Below, piece by piece: positions 15,333 through 22,449 of a stretch of 35,537 nt of DNA. The notes under the pieces are model-generated. The model was not told the DNA's origin, did no database searches, and saw only the letters and a program-made list of their open reading frames with translations. Origin of the DNA: Lunatibacter sp035460985 (GTDB taxonomy: Bacteria > Bacteroidota > Bacteroidia > Cytophagales > Cyclobacteriaceae); contig DATHWC010000270.1 in the NCBI GenBank assembly GCA_035460985.1, positions 1-35,537 of the forward strand. Reading direction: 5' to 3'. Every line of letters begins with the position of its first letter. Within the stretch, counting starts at the first letter, position 1. Position numbers and translations under genes: made by a program.

Positions 15333-16061
15333 CTACAGACTAAATTTCATCAACTCCTCATAAAAAGGCTGACAATCATCAAGAAGACTCCGTAACTTCT
15401 CAGGAAAGGGTCTTTCTTTCGGTTTGTAGGGAGCAAATCCGGTGGAACGATGAACATTGGAATACCAGTAAGGTGCCCAAATACCGTCTTCCTCCCGCGC
15501 CCCTGCTGACCATGAAAGCATTTCCGGTTCGAAGGAAATCCCCAATTTATGACAGAGCGACTCCAACTGCCGACTAGGGTCCATCAGAATGGTTTTGGAA
15601 TCTACTACCGTTACCGGAATCCCCCTACTTATTAGATCATGCATTAGATCAACTTGGGATTTATAGCCCACATCGTGCATTTGAGGATTGTCAATCACTT
15701 CGCCAAAAGAAGAAAGCATCTCAACAGGCTCCCTGGTCAGTATAACGTTTTCTCCCTGTGCCATAAAACTTCTGTCTAGATCCAGCAGATGGTGGCACAT
15801 GTTTTTGAAAAACACTATAGGTTTTTCCGCAGTAGTAAGCATCATCCTCACTACCTGGTCCCCATCATGGTCCATGGTATCCAAAATCTCCTTCGATCCC
15901 GGATGGTATTCTTTTGCTTCAGTATGACTCAAATAGTACCCATAAAGAGGCTCATCATACACCTTCGTATCAGAACGCTGCGCAAACGCATACATCAGGG
16001 CAGTGGAGATATTTCTTGGACCCGACCATAAAAAAATCCTTTTCGTCGTATCTTTTCCCAT
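15333..16061 (-). CDS. Sulfotransferase-like P-loop protein paired with an aminotransferase
   Basis: The 242-residue protein begins with a strand and phosphate-binding loop of sulfotransferase type (IFLWSGPRNISTALMYAF, near residues 9-26), then KVYDEPLYGYYL. Later come VFFKNMCHHLLD near 83-94 and VILTREPVEMLSSF near 105-118, in the place where sulfotransferases bind the 3'-phosphate of PAPS. A sulfotransferase reaction is possible but unproven. It starts four bases after the class IV aminotransferase stop codon, so the two are co-transcribed and probably functionally linked. From memory, plant branched-chain-aminotransferase-like proteins carry a similar N-terminal segment fused to the same aminotransferase type, which would support a shared pathway. 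Confidence 0.75.
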   Translation of the reverse strand: MGKDTTKRIFLWSGPRNISTALMYAFAQRSDTKVYDEPLYGYYLSHTEAKEYHPGSKEILDTMDHDGDQVVRMMLTTAEKPIVFFKNMCHHLLDLDRSFMAQGENVILTREPVEMLSSFGEVIDNPQMHDVGYKSQVDLMHDLISRGIPVTVVDSKTILMDPSRQLESLCHKLGISFEPEMLSWSAGAREEDGIWAPYWYSNVHRSTGFAPYKPKERPFPEKLRSLLDDCQPFYEELMKFSL

Positions 16062-16065
16062 TGCT

Positions 16066-16983
16066 TTACAGGTTCTCTATTTCCTCTTGGATCAGGGCTT
16101 CATACCAATCACTAAGTTGCCGGGTGACGGATCCATATGTCCCCTCCCCGATGGTTTTGCCATCTATTTTAATTACGGGCGTCAACCCACCAAAGGTTCC
16201 AGTAACGAATGCTTCATCAGCCCCATAGACATCAAAGAGGGAAAAGTCCTTTTGGCGGCAAACCAAACCATACCGCTCACACAATTCAATGACATGGCCC
16301 CTAGTGATCCCGTTCATGCAATACTGCCCGGTGGAAGTCCACACTTCCTTGCCTTTTACAATAAAAAAATTGGTGGAGTTGCAGGTGGAGACAAACCCAT
16401 TCACATCCAACATCAGTGCTTCGTCAGCACCTGCTTCTATTGCCTGAATCAGTGCCTGAACCTCATGGAGTTTGCTGTGGCAGTTGAGCCTAGGATCCAA
16501 ATAATCCGGTGAACCCCTGCGGATAGTACTCGTCCATAGGCTTATGCCCCTGTTCTTGTTCTCAACAGAGGCCTGCTTATGCTCCGCAATAATAACCACG
16601 TTTGGCCCTGAAATGGTAAAACGGGGATCCTGGGAGGGAGTTTTCTTGATACCGCGAGTGACCATCACTCGGACATGGACATGATCCTGCATTTGATTAG
16701 AATCCAAAGTCTCCTGGATATTAGCCTTCAGTTCTTCTTGACTAAAAGGGAGCTTCATGCCGATGACCTTGGCAGATTGCCACAGCCGATCCAAGTGTTT
16801 GTCTAAAAACAGCATCTTTCCCGCATGATAACGGAACGCCTCCCATACACCGTCACCAACCAAATAACCACTGTCAAAAACTGAAATCTTTGCTTCCTCC
16901 CTGGGAAGTAACTCTCCGCTAATCCAAATTTTTATATCCGTATTTCGGGAATCCGATACGGCGTTATGTGTTCCTTTAACCAT
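16066..16983 (-). CDS. PLP-dependent class IV aminotransferase (BCAT/D-amino acid aminotransferase fold)
   Basis: The 305-residue protein has the fold type IV landmarks: an early VFDSGYLVGDGVWEAFRYHAG (about residues 36-56), LDRLWQSA, and the PLP-binding lysine in the segment LNCHSKLHEVQA (Lys171). After these come GADEALMLDVNGFVSTCNS near 185-203 and the STG-x-x-x-x-GITR phosphate-binding loop. The family includes branched-chain aminotransferases, D-amino acid aminotransferases and aminodeoxychorismate lyases; sequence reading alone does not separate them. It is first in a two-gene unit with the sulfotransferase-like gene, and a kelch gene starts 42 bases past its own start on the upstream side, in the same orientation. 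Confidence 0.88.
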   Translation of the reverse strand: MVKGTHNAVSDSRNTDIKIWISGELLPREEAKISVFDSGYLVGDGVWEAFRYHAGKMLFLDKHLDRLWQSAKVIGMKLPFSQEELKANIQETLDSNQMQDHVHVRVMVTRGIKKTPSQDPRFTISGPNVVIIAEHKQASVENKNRGISLWTSTIRRGSPDYLDPRLNCHSKLHEVQALIQAIEAGADEALMLDVNGFVSTCNSTNFFIVKGKEVWTSTGQYCMNGITRGHVIELCERYGLVCRQKDFSLFDVYGADEAFVTGTFGGLTPVIKIDGKTIGEGTYGSVTRQLSDWYEALIQEEIENL

Positions 16984-17025
16984 AAATTTATCTCGAATCC
17001 CCGTTGATGTAGGTAGGGTTACTAG

Positions 17026-17988
17026 TTACTTAAAAACTTCTATACTGGTAAGTTCAGGATTGCCACCCCGATTCCCGCAGCCAGCGGCTACGTAAAATTT
17101 CCCGGCAATCGGCACCACCTGCATACCATGACGGCCACGCTCTAGAGGCGCAATCTTCTTCCAGGCTTTGCCCGGTTGATAATATTCAACTTCAGCATGT
17201 GCCGCCACTTGGTTGATGCTCTCTCCGCCGACTACAATAAATCCGTTTTCATAGGCCACTGTAGAGCTTCCCGCCCGTTGGGTTGGAAGGTCATCCTGAC
17301 TACTTAGCGTTTTCCATTCCTTTTCTTGAAAATCATATACATCCACCTCTCCATAGGTAAGTTCAAAGGTGTGCCCCTCTTTGGCATAGGACTTCCTTCC
17401 GCCTACCGCATATAGCTTATCATCTACCACGACCGCTTGAAAGTGGTCACGAACGCGGGGTAAGCTCGGTAGCGTTTGCCATTCTCCAGTCTTTGGGTCA
17501 TATTCATCCAAATAATCTCTATTATCTGCCCAATGTCCATCCTCAATGCCGCCTAATACATAAAATTTATCATTGTGCACGACTACACCAGCTGCACCTC
17601 TCCTCCTATCCTCAGGGATTTCATGACTTCGGGTCCATTCGTCATTTGAAGGATCGTATATATAAACATAGGGTACTGGAGTCTCATGCGGATATCCGCC
17701 CGTAAACGCTCCTATAACGTATATTTTATCCTGATAGGGCACGGCCTGATAATGGTGCATTTCCAACGGAGCCATCGCCTTAATTTCCCACGTGTTAGTG
17801 GCGGGATCGTAGGCTTCAACAGGCTTCATTCCCCTCCCTCCCATTAGATAAAGTTTGTCTCCCACTGCAGCAGCCGCACATTCGTGCCTAGCGGTACATT
17901 CTGTAGTTGGGGTAAGGGTTGACCAAGTTTGGGCATGTACACTAACGACTAGCAACAGCGCAGAGAAAAGGATTATCGGCTTTTTCAT
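17026..17988 (-). CDS. Secreted kelch-repeat protein
   Basis: The 320-residue protein has a signal peptide (MKKPIILFSALLLVVSVHAQ) and six kelch blades. The beta-strand core is repeated as LYLMGG, IYVIGA, FYVLGG, LYAVGG, FIVVGG and FYVAAG at roughly 50-residue intervals, each followed by a YDP...W type strand (for example YDPATNTWEI and YDPKTGEWQ). Six blades form a complete propeller. Exported kelch propellers bind ligands or carry enzymatic activity such as N-acetylneuraminate epimerase; the catalytic residues were not checked, so no activity is assigned. It lies 42 bases upstream of the aminotransferase in the same direction and may lead that operon. Confidence 0.85.
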   Translation of the reverse strand: MKKPIILFSALLLVVSVHAQTWSTLTPTTECTARHECAAAAVGDKLYLMGGRGMKPVEAYDPATNTWEIKAMAPLEMHHYQAVPYQDKIYVIGAFTGGYPHETPVPYVYIYDPSNDEWTRSHEIPEDRRRGAAGVVVHNDKFYVLGGIEDGHWADNRDYLDEYDPKTGEWQTLPSLPRVRDHFQAVVVDDKLYAVGGRKSYAKEGHTFELTYGEVDVYDFQEKEWKTLSSQDDLPTQRAGSSTVAYENGFIVVGGESINQVAAHAEVEYYQPGKAWKKIAPLERGRHGMQVVPIAGKFYVAAGCGNRGGNPELTSIEVFK

Positions 17989-18143
17989 GAATAAATAGGT
18001 TTAGGAAAAACTATCGTACAAGTTAGGAATTTCGGCTGTAAAACGTGATCTCTACCATCAAAATCTCGCCAATAACCACAACAGAGCTCTTTAAAATTTC
18101 AACATCCATTTATTATCAATCCATTTCCTCACCCATTTTTATT

Positions 18144-18202
18144 TTGTTAAAAATTGGTTAACAAACTTATAAATTGTTAAATAACCAGTTAACGAAAGTT
18201 AA
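18144..18202. repeat. Cluster of five GTTAA motifs
   Basis: GTTAA occurs at 18146, 18157, 18176, 18188 and 18198, on the same strand and spaced by about one or two helical turns (11, 19, 12 and 10 bp). Two copies are the palindrome GTTAAC. It lies 60-120 bases upstream of the gene at 18264 and may be a regulator-binding region, but AT-rich chance clustering is possible. Confidence 0.4.
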
Positions 18203-18263
18203 AATCTATTTTTTTTAAGTACTCAGGCCTAAATTTAGTTGCTCCATTCCAACAATCTTAATC

Positions 18264-18947
18264 ATGACGTTTAACTTCTGCTTAATTTGGCAATTCATAT
18301 TGGTTTTGTTGTTTATTTATAGGTCATCAAATGCGCAAGAAGACACTTTTACTTATAGTGGCCGGTTGCTCGATGCCACGACTCTTCAGCCAATAAACGC
18401 TGCTCACCTTTTGGGCCCCCAGCAGCAAACCACCAGTGGTACAGAAGGCTATTTTGAAATTCCCGTAAAACCCCACACGAAAATAAAAATTTCGCATGTT
18501 GGGTATGAAAGTAAGGTTTTGGATGTAGGAGCATCCAAAACGCCTTTGCAGACTATCACACTGTTTCCAGTCACTGTTGATCTGGACGCTGTCACAGTAA
18601 GGACTTTACCGGAAGAAGCTGAATTCAAACAGCTCATTCTGCAAGCAGAAGTGCCATTTAGCTTGGTAGAAGCAAATCTTAATCAAAACATGTCCTTAAT
18701 CGGTAGGATAAAACTTTTGGGGTATTTTTATGATATGAACAGCTATGACATGTTTTTAGGAAATGTAAAAGACGGAGGCACGGTGAGCTTTTTATCCAAC
18801 AATCCCTCATTGGGCATTTTGGGTTTGATTCGTAGACTTCGGCAAGACAAAACCGTACCTAGCAGAACTCCTCAGTCTAATCATATCCCATCGCTCTGGA
18901 AGGCATACAAGCGAAAAGAAGGAGAATACAAGTGGCTTTTTGAATGA
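18264..18947 (+). CDS. Secreted protein with CarboxypepD-regulatory-like domain
   Basis: The 227-residue protein has a hydrophobic signal (residues about 8-24, ending near SSNAQ) followed by a carboxypeptidase regulatory-like beta sandwich. FTYSGRLLDATTLQPINAAHLL, TSGTEGYFEIPV, ISHVGYES and LDAVTV are the usual strand pattern of the domain that also begins TonB-dependent receptors. There is no TonB plug or barrel: after residue 115 the protein continues for about 110 residues of unassigned sequence and ends. It is thus a free-standing envelope protein of a kind common in Bacteroidota, probably periplasmic or outer-membrane associated. It seems to be transcribed alone from the region containing the GTTAA cluster. 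Confidence 0.8.
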   Translation: MTFNFCLIWQFILVLLFIYRSSNAQEDTFTYSGRLLDATTLQPINAAHLLGPQQQTTSGTEGYFEIPVKPHTKIKISHVGYESKVLDVGASKTPLQTITLFPVTVDLDAVTVRTLPEEAEFKQLILQAEVPFSLVEANLNQNMSLIGRIKLLGYFYDMNSYDMFLGNVKDGGTVSFLSNNPSLGILGLIRRLRQDKTVPSRTPQSNHIPSLWKAYKRKEGEYKWLFE

Positions 18948-19042
18948 AAAAATCGAAGTCAAACGTATTTACCAAAACTGAAATAAGCAATTTTTAAGGG
19001 AATGTTAAGAAAGACGTTTTGGAATTAAAACTTTCGCTAATT

Positions 19043-19060
19043 TATATCGTGTACGATATA
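19043..19060 (+). promoter_or_regulatory. Palindromic operator, probably for the OhrR/MarR-like regulator
   Basis: TATATCGT-GT-ACGATATA is a perfect 8+8 inverted repeat 34 bases before the DoxX start. It directly follows a weak -7-like TAATTTAT. The only regulator gene in the unit is the OhrR-like protein at 19663, and MarR-family dimers bind palindromes of this size, so autorepression of the DoxX-OhrR transcript is the simplest reading. Confidence 0.65.
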
Positions 19061-19094
19061 TGATAAAACCAAACTATTAACACGGCAGATAACT

Positions 19095-19520
19095 ATGGAG
19101 AATTATGTAAAAACATCCTTTTTACAGCATGCGCTACGGATCATTTTGGGTGCTTTTATGGTATTAGCAGCTATTGGTCACTTAACCTTTCAACGGGAGG
19201 AATTCCAAGCACAGGTCCCGACCTGGATCCCTTTAAGCAAAGGCCTAGTGGTTTTATTATCAGGAGTAGTGGAAATGGCCCTGGGATTGGGGATGCTTTT
19301 TTGGAAGAATCAACGGGTTTCGGTTGGTATAGCTTTAGCTGTTTTTTTCATACTGATATTTCCAGGCAATGTGGCCCAATATACAAATAGTATTGATGCC
19401 TTTGGACTTGATACAGATCGTGCGCGATTGATTCGGCTGTTCTTTCAGCCTGTCTTGGTGCTTTGGGCACTTTGGTCAACAGGTGTTGTTATGGCCTTTA
19501 AACAGCGGAGCACTATCTAA
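19095..19520 (+). CDS. DoxX family membrane protein
   Basis: The 141-residue protein has four membrane helices in the DoxX arrangement: about residues 9-27 (LRIILGAFMVLAAIGHL), 46-69 (LSKGLVVLLSGVVEMALGLGML), 75-93 and 110-133. The early GHL and the GVVEMALGLG segment are typical. DoxX proteins are inner-membrane proteins linked in other bacteria to thiol or oxidative stress; the molecular activity is not settled. It follows a palindromic operator by 34 bases and precedes a glutathione peroxidase remnant and an OhrR-like regulator, a peroxide-stress context. Confidence 0.82.
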   Translation: MENYVKTSFLQHALRIILGAFMVLAAIGHLTFQREEFQAQVPTWIPLSKGLVVLLSGVVEMALGLGMLFWKNQRVSVGIALAVFFILIFPGNVAQYTNSIDAFGLDTDRARLIRLFFQPVLVLWALWSTGVVMAFKQRSTI

Positions 19521-19530
19521 TGATTGTAGG

Positions 19531-19638
19531 TGGCATTTCACGAAATTTTCGATCAATAAGGATGGAAATCCCGTCAAACGTTTCGCTACAACCACCAAAC
19601 CCAGTCAGATTCGCGCTTATTTCAAAAAACTGTTATAG
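19531..19638 (+). pseudogene. Glutathione peroxidase C-terminal remnant
   Basis: Starting 11 bases after the DoxX stop, one frame reads WHFTKFSINKDGNPVKRF, then ATTTKPSQIRAYFKKLL and a stop: 35 codons in all. This closely matches the end of glutathione peroxidases (WNFTKFLVDKxGxVVKRFAPTTKPE...). There is no start codon, and the catalytic Cys, Gln and most of the thioredoxin fold are missing. The frame differs from DoxX. The best explanation is deletion of a peroxidase gene that once preceded the OhrR-like regulator. Confidence 0.78.
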
Positions 19639-19662
19639 ATTTGGCATGTAAAAGTAAAACCC

Positions 19663-20100
19663 ATGTATACCGAACATCTAAAACTGGAAAACCAGGTTTG
19701 TTTTCCGCTATATGCCACCTCAAGAATCATCACAAAACTTTATCAGCCTTATCTGAACGAACTGGATATTACCTATCCCCAGTATCTCGTGCTGATGGTT
19801 TTATGGGAAAATGACCATCGAAACGTTTCAGATATCTGCTCTTGTCTGCTCTTAGAAACAAGTACGCTTACTCCCCTGCTGAAAAGGCTCGAAAGGAAGG
19901 GGTTTATCAGAAGAACCCGTTCCTCGACAGATGAGCGAAGTATCATTATAGAATTGACCGATAAAGGTCTACAGGCTAGGGAAACAGCGGCACCCATTCC
20001 CATGAAAATTTTCGAATCTATCAAGTCCGACAGGATTTCCGCTGAAGACATCCTTCATGTGAAATCCGTGCTTACCGAAATCATCAAAATGAAAGCATAA
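19663..20100 (+). CDS. OhrR-like MarR family redox regulator
   Basis: The 145-residue protein follows the OhrR pattern: LENQVCFPLYATSRII with the reactive Cys13 in the position of the peroxide-sensing cysteine, then LDITYPQYLVLMVLWE. The recognition helix region is LETSTLTPLLKRLERKGFI, and the wing is RTRSSTDERSIIIELT. No cysteine is seen in the C-terminal helices, so it resembles one-Cys OhrR proteins that need a low-molecular-weight thiol for full oxidation. The usual target gene ohr is absent; instead DoxX and a glutathione peroxidase remnant lie upstream. It probably represses its own unit through the palindrome at 19043-19060. Confidence 0.88.
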   Translation: MYTEHLKLENQVCFPLYATSRIITKLYQPYLNELDITYPQYLVLMVLWENDHRNVSDICSCLLLETSTLTPLLKRLERKGFIRRTRSSTDERSIIIELTDKGLQARETAAPIPMKIFESIKSDRISAEDILHVKSVLTEIIKMKA

Positions 20101-20151
20101 CCCTATTCCAGTCCCAAATCCTTTATACAAAAAGGATAATGGTAGTATTAA

Positions 20152-21450
20152 TCAGATGGAGCTTAACAAAAAATTCTTAAATGCCGCATAATCATTGGAC
20201 AATGGGGAGACTTTCTTCTCTCCTTTCATAAAGGACTCCAAGCGCTCCGGGAGGACCAAGGTCTCACCAAGAGTATCCTCTACTACCTGTCTGAATTTTC
20301 CAGGATGGGCAGTTTCCAAGAAAACCCCAACATACTTATCCGGATTTTCACTCATAAAGTCTTTTAATCCCAAATAAGCGACAGCACCGTGAGGATCCAT
20401 GATGTAATTTGTTGCTGCTTTTACCGAAATCATCGACTCACGAGTAGCTTGGTCCGAATAAAAATACCCCTTTACATTTTCCTTCAGCAGGTCTTCATCT
20501 CCTCCATAAAGGGCTAACAATCGATAAAAATTACTCGGATTTCCAACATCCATGCTGTTGCTGATTGTCTGTATGGAAGGTTTGGCCATGAAGGGTATGC
20601 CCTCTAAATAATCAGGGACCACCTTGTTGCTGTTAGTAGCTGCCACAAACATATCAATGGAAAGTCCCATTCGCTGGGCTAATATCCCTGCTGCCAGGTT
20701 TCCGAAATTTCCACTGGGAACGGCAAAGACTACATCTTTATCCCGCTTTGGTAAACGGGATACCGCATAAAAATAATATAGGCACTGCGGAATCCACCTG
20801 GCAATGTTGATGGAATTGGCAGAAGTCAATAGCATCTCCGACTGCAAATCAGCATCCAAAAAAGCTTCTTTTACCATTCGCTGACAATCGTCAAATACAC
20901 CGTCTACTTCTAACGCTGTGATGTTGCCTCCCAAGGTCGTAAACTGTTTTTCCTGCAGTTCGCTTACTTTTCCAGAGGGATATAAAATCACCACTTCCAC
21001 CCCGTCAATTCCATAGAATCCATTGGCAACAGCACTTCCCGTATCACCCGAAGTAGCGACAAGTACCTTTACCTTTTTCCCATCAAGCAACAGGCTCATC
21101 AGCTTCGAGCAAAATCTCGCTCCAAAATCCTTAAAGGCTAATGTAGGTCCGTGGAATAATTCCAAACTATAGACATCCTCTTCGACCTGGACCAAAGGAG
21201 CGTCAAACTGCAAGGTATGAGCTACCAGGTCCTGAATCTGAGCTTCCGACAAGTCTTCAGAGAAAATAGCACTAATAACCTCAAAACCTATTTCCAGAAA
21301 AGACATTTCCGGCATTTGCTTAAAAAAAGAAGCCGGAAGTTGCGGAATGGTCACGGGCATATAAAGCCCCTGATCTGGAGCAAGTCCTTTGATGACAGCT
21401 TCCTGAAGTGAAACTATATGTGCCGGATTATTGGTACTGTAAAATTTCAT
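20152..21450 (-). CDS. thrC: Threonine synthase
   Basis: The 432-residue enzyme converts O-phosphohomoserine to threonine with PLP. Landmarks are the N-terminal MKFYSTN and VSLQEAVIKGLAPDQGLYMP, the PLP lysine in FHGPTLAFKDFGARF (Lys107), VATSGDTGSAVANGF, the TSANSINIARWIPQ segment, and the PLP-phosphate loop VPSGNFGNLAAG. Length and motifs fit the bacterial thrC type. It is the last gene of a thrA-thrB-thrC order, 52 bases after thrB, so it completes the pathway from aspartate to threonine. Confidence 0.96.
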   Translation of the reverse strand: MKFYSTNNPAHIVSLQEAVIKGLAPDQGLYMPVTIPQLPASFFKQMPEMSFLEIGFEVISAIFSEDLSEAQIQDLVAHTLQFDAPLVQVEEDVYSLELFHGPTLAFKDFGARFCSKLMSLLLDGKKVKVLVATSGDTGSAVANGFYGIDGVEVVILYPSGKVSELQEKQFTTLGGNITALEVDGVFDDCQRMVKEAFLDADLQSEMLLTSANSINIARWIPQCLYYFYAVSRLPKRDKDVVFAVPSGNFGNLAAGILAQRMGLSIDMFVAATNSNKVVPDYLEGIPFMAKPSIQTISNSMDVGNPSNFYRLLALYGGDEDLLKENVKGYFYSDQATRESMISVKAATNYIMDPHGAVAYLGLKDFMSENPDKYVGVFLETAHPGKFRQVVEDTLGETLVLPERLESFMKGEKKVSPLSNDYAAFKNFLLSSI

Positions 21451-21502
21451 GATTGGTTCAATGGTGTGAATTCTTCCCGATTTCTTTGGCTAAAAAGGGG
21501 AA

Positions 21503-22447
21503 TTATTTTTTTTCTTCGATAACGTATGCTCCACGCGTGTTGATGGCTGATACATATAAGTCTATGTCAAGACCTATTTTCTCAAACACTTCCTGACTGA
21601 TTCTGCTTACTTCCCAGGCGATTTCCTCCGAAGGTGAAAGGATAAAGATAGTAGGCCCAGATCCTGAAATACCACATCCCAAAGCACCGGCCATTTTGAT
21701 GGCCTCCTTCACTTCATCGTATCCAGGTATTAGAACCGACCTAGAGGGCTCTGCGATGACATCATTCAGAGAGCGGCTGATAAGGGCCATATCTTCCTGG
21801 TAAAGTCCCGCCACCAGTCCCGCAATGTTACCTGACTGGGTGGTGGCATCCTTAAGGGATACATGTTGCTTCAAGACGCTTCTGGAATCTGCCGTATTCA
21901 ACACCAAATGTGGGTGTACCAGGGTACAATAAAGTCCACGGGGTACATTGAGCGGGATGACGTCAAGCGGATGGTACTCCCGGATCAACACAAATCCTCC
22001 CAGGAGGGCCGGGGATACATTGTCTGCATGACCAGCCCCACAGGCTACCCGCTCCGACTCTATCGCAAACGGCAATAAGGCTGCCTTTTCAAATGGGTTT
22101 CCCAACAGGCGATTTGTAGCAACTAGGGCAGCGACGGCACTCGCCGCACTGGATCCCATTCCGCTGCCCAAAGGAAGGCCTTTATACAATTCGATATCCA
22201 CGCCCCCCTTATAATTCATGGCCTTAAGCATGGCATTTACTGCGACCCCGCAGGTGTTTTTATCAACCTCATAAGGCAGCTTGCCCTGATCCCCTTCAAT
22301 CAAGGTAACTTTGATCTCTTCAGAGTCATTTAGACTTACAGACACTTTGTCTCCCAACCCATCCACTGCAAAGCCCAAGATATCAAATCCACAGGAGACA
22401 TTGGCAACGGTAGCTGGTGCAAAAGCGGTAACTTTTTTCATTTCCAT
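21503..22447 (-). CDS. thrB: Homoserine kinase
   Basis: The 314-residue GHMP-family kinase phosphorylates homoserine with ATP. The opening VTAFAPATVANVSCGFDILG and the ATP-binding motif LPLGSGMGSSAAS (residues 91-103) are characteristic. CGAGHADNVSPALLGGF and the late GALGCGISGSGPT (GHMP motif 3) are also present. It begins two bases after the thrA stop codon, so translational coupling is likely, and thrC follows. An internal ATG two codons later is an equally possible start. Confidence 0.96.
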   Translation of the reverse strand: MEMKKVTAFAPATVANVSCGFDILGFAVDGLGDKVSVSLNDSEEIKVTLIEGDQGKLPYEVDKNTCGVAVNAMLKAMNYKGGVDIELYKGLPLGSGMGSSAASAVAALVATNRLLGNPFEKAALLPFAIESERVACGAGHADNVSPALLGGFVLIREYHPLDVIPLNVPRGLYCTLVHPHLVLNTADSRSVLKQHVSLKDATTQSGNIAGLVAGLYQEDMALISRSLNDVIAEPSRSVLIPGYDEVKEAIKMAGALGCGISGSGPTIFILSPSEEIAWEVSRISQEVFEKIGLDIDLYVSAINTRGAYVIEEKK

Positions 22448-22449
22448 GA

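Noticed and set aside
15212..15342. Open plus-strand frame after the M56 operon terminator
   Set aside because: About 45 codons without start, overlapping the end of the sulfotransferase-like gene; no family pattern.
20118..20137. 7-bp hairpin between the OhrR-like gene and thrC
   Set aside because: A/T-rich stem without a proper T run on either strand; too weak to call a terminator.
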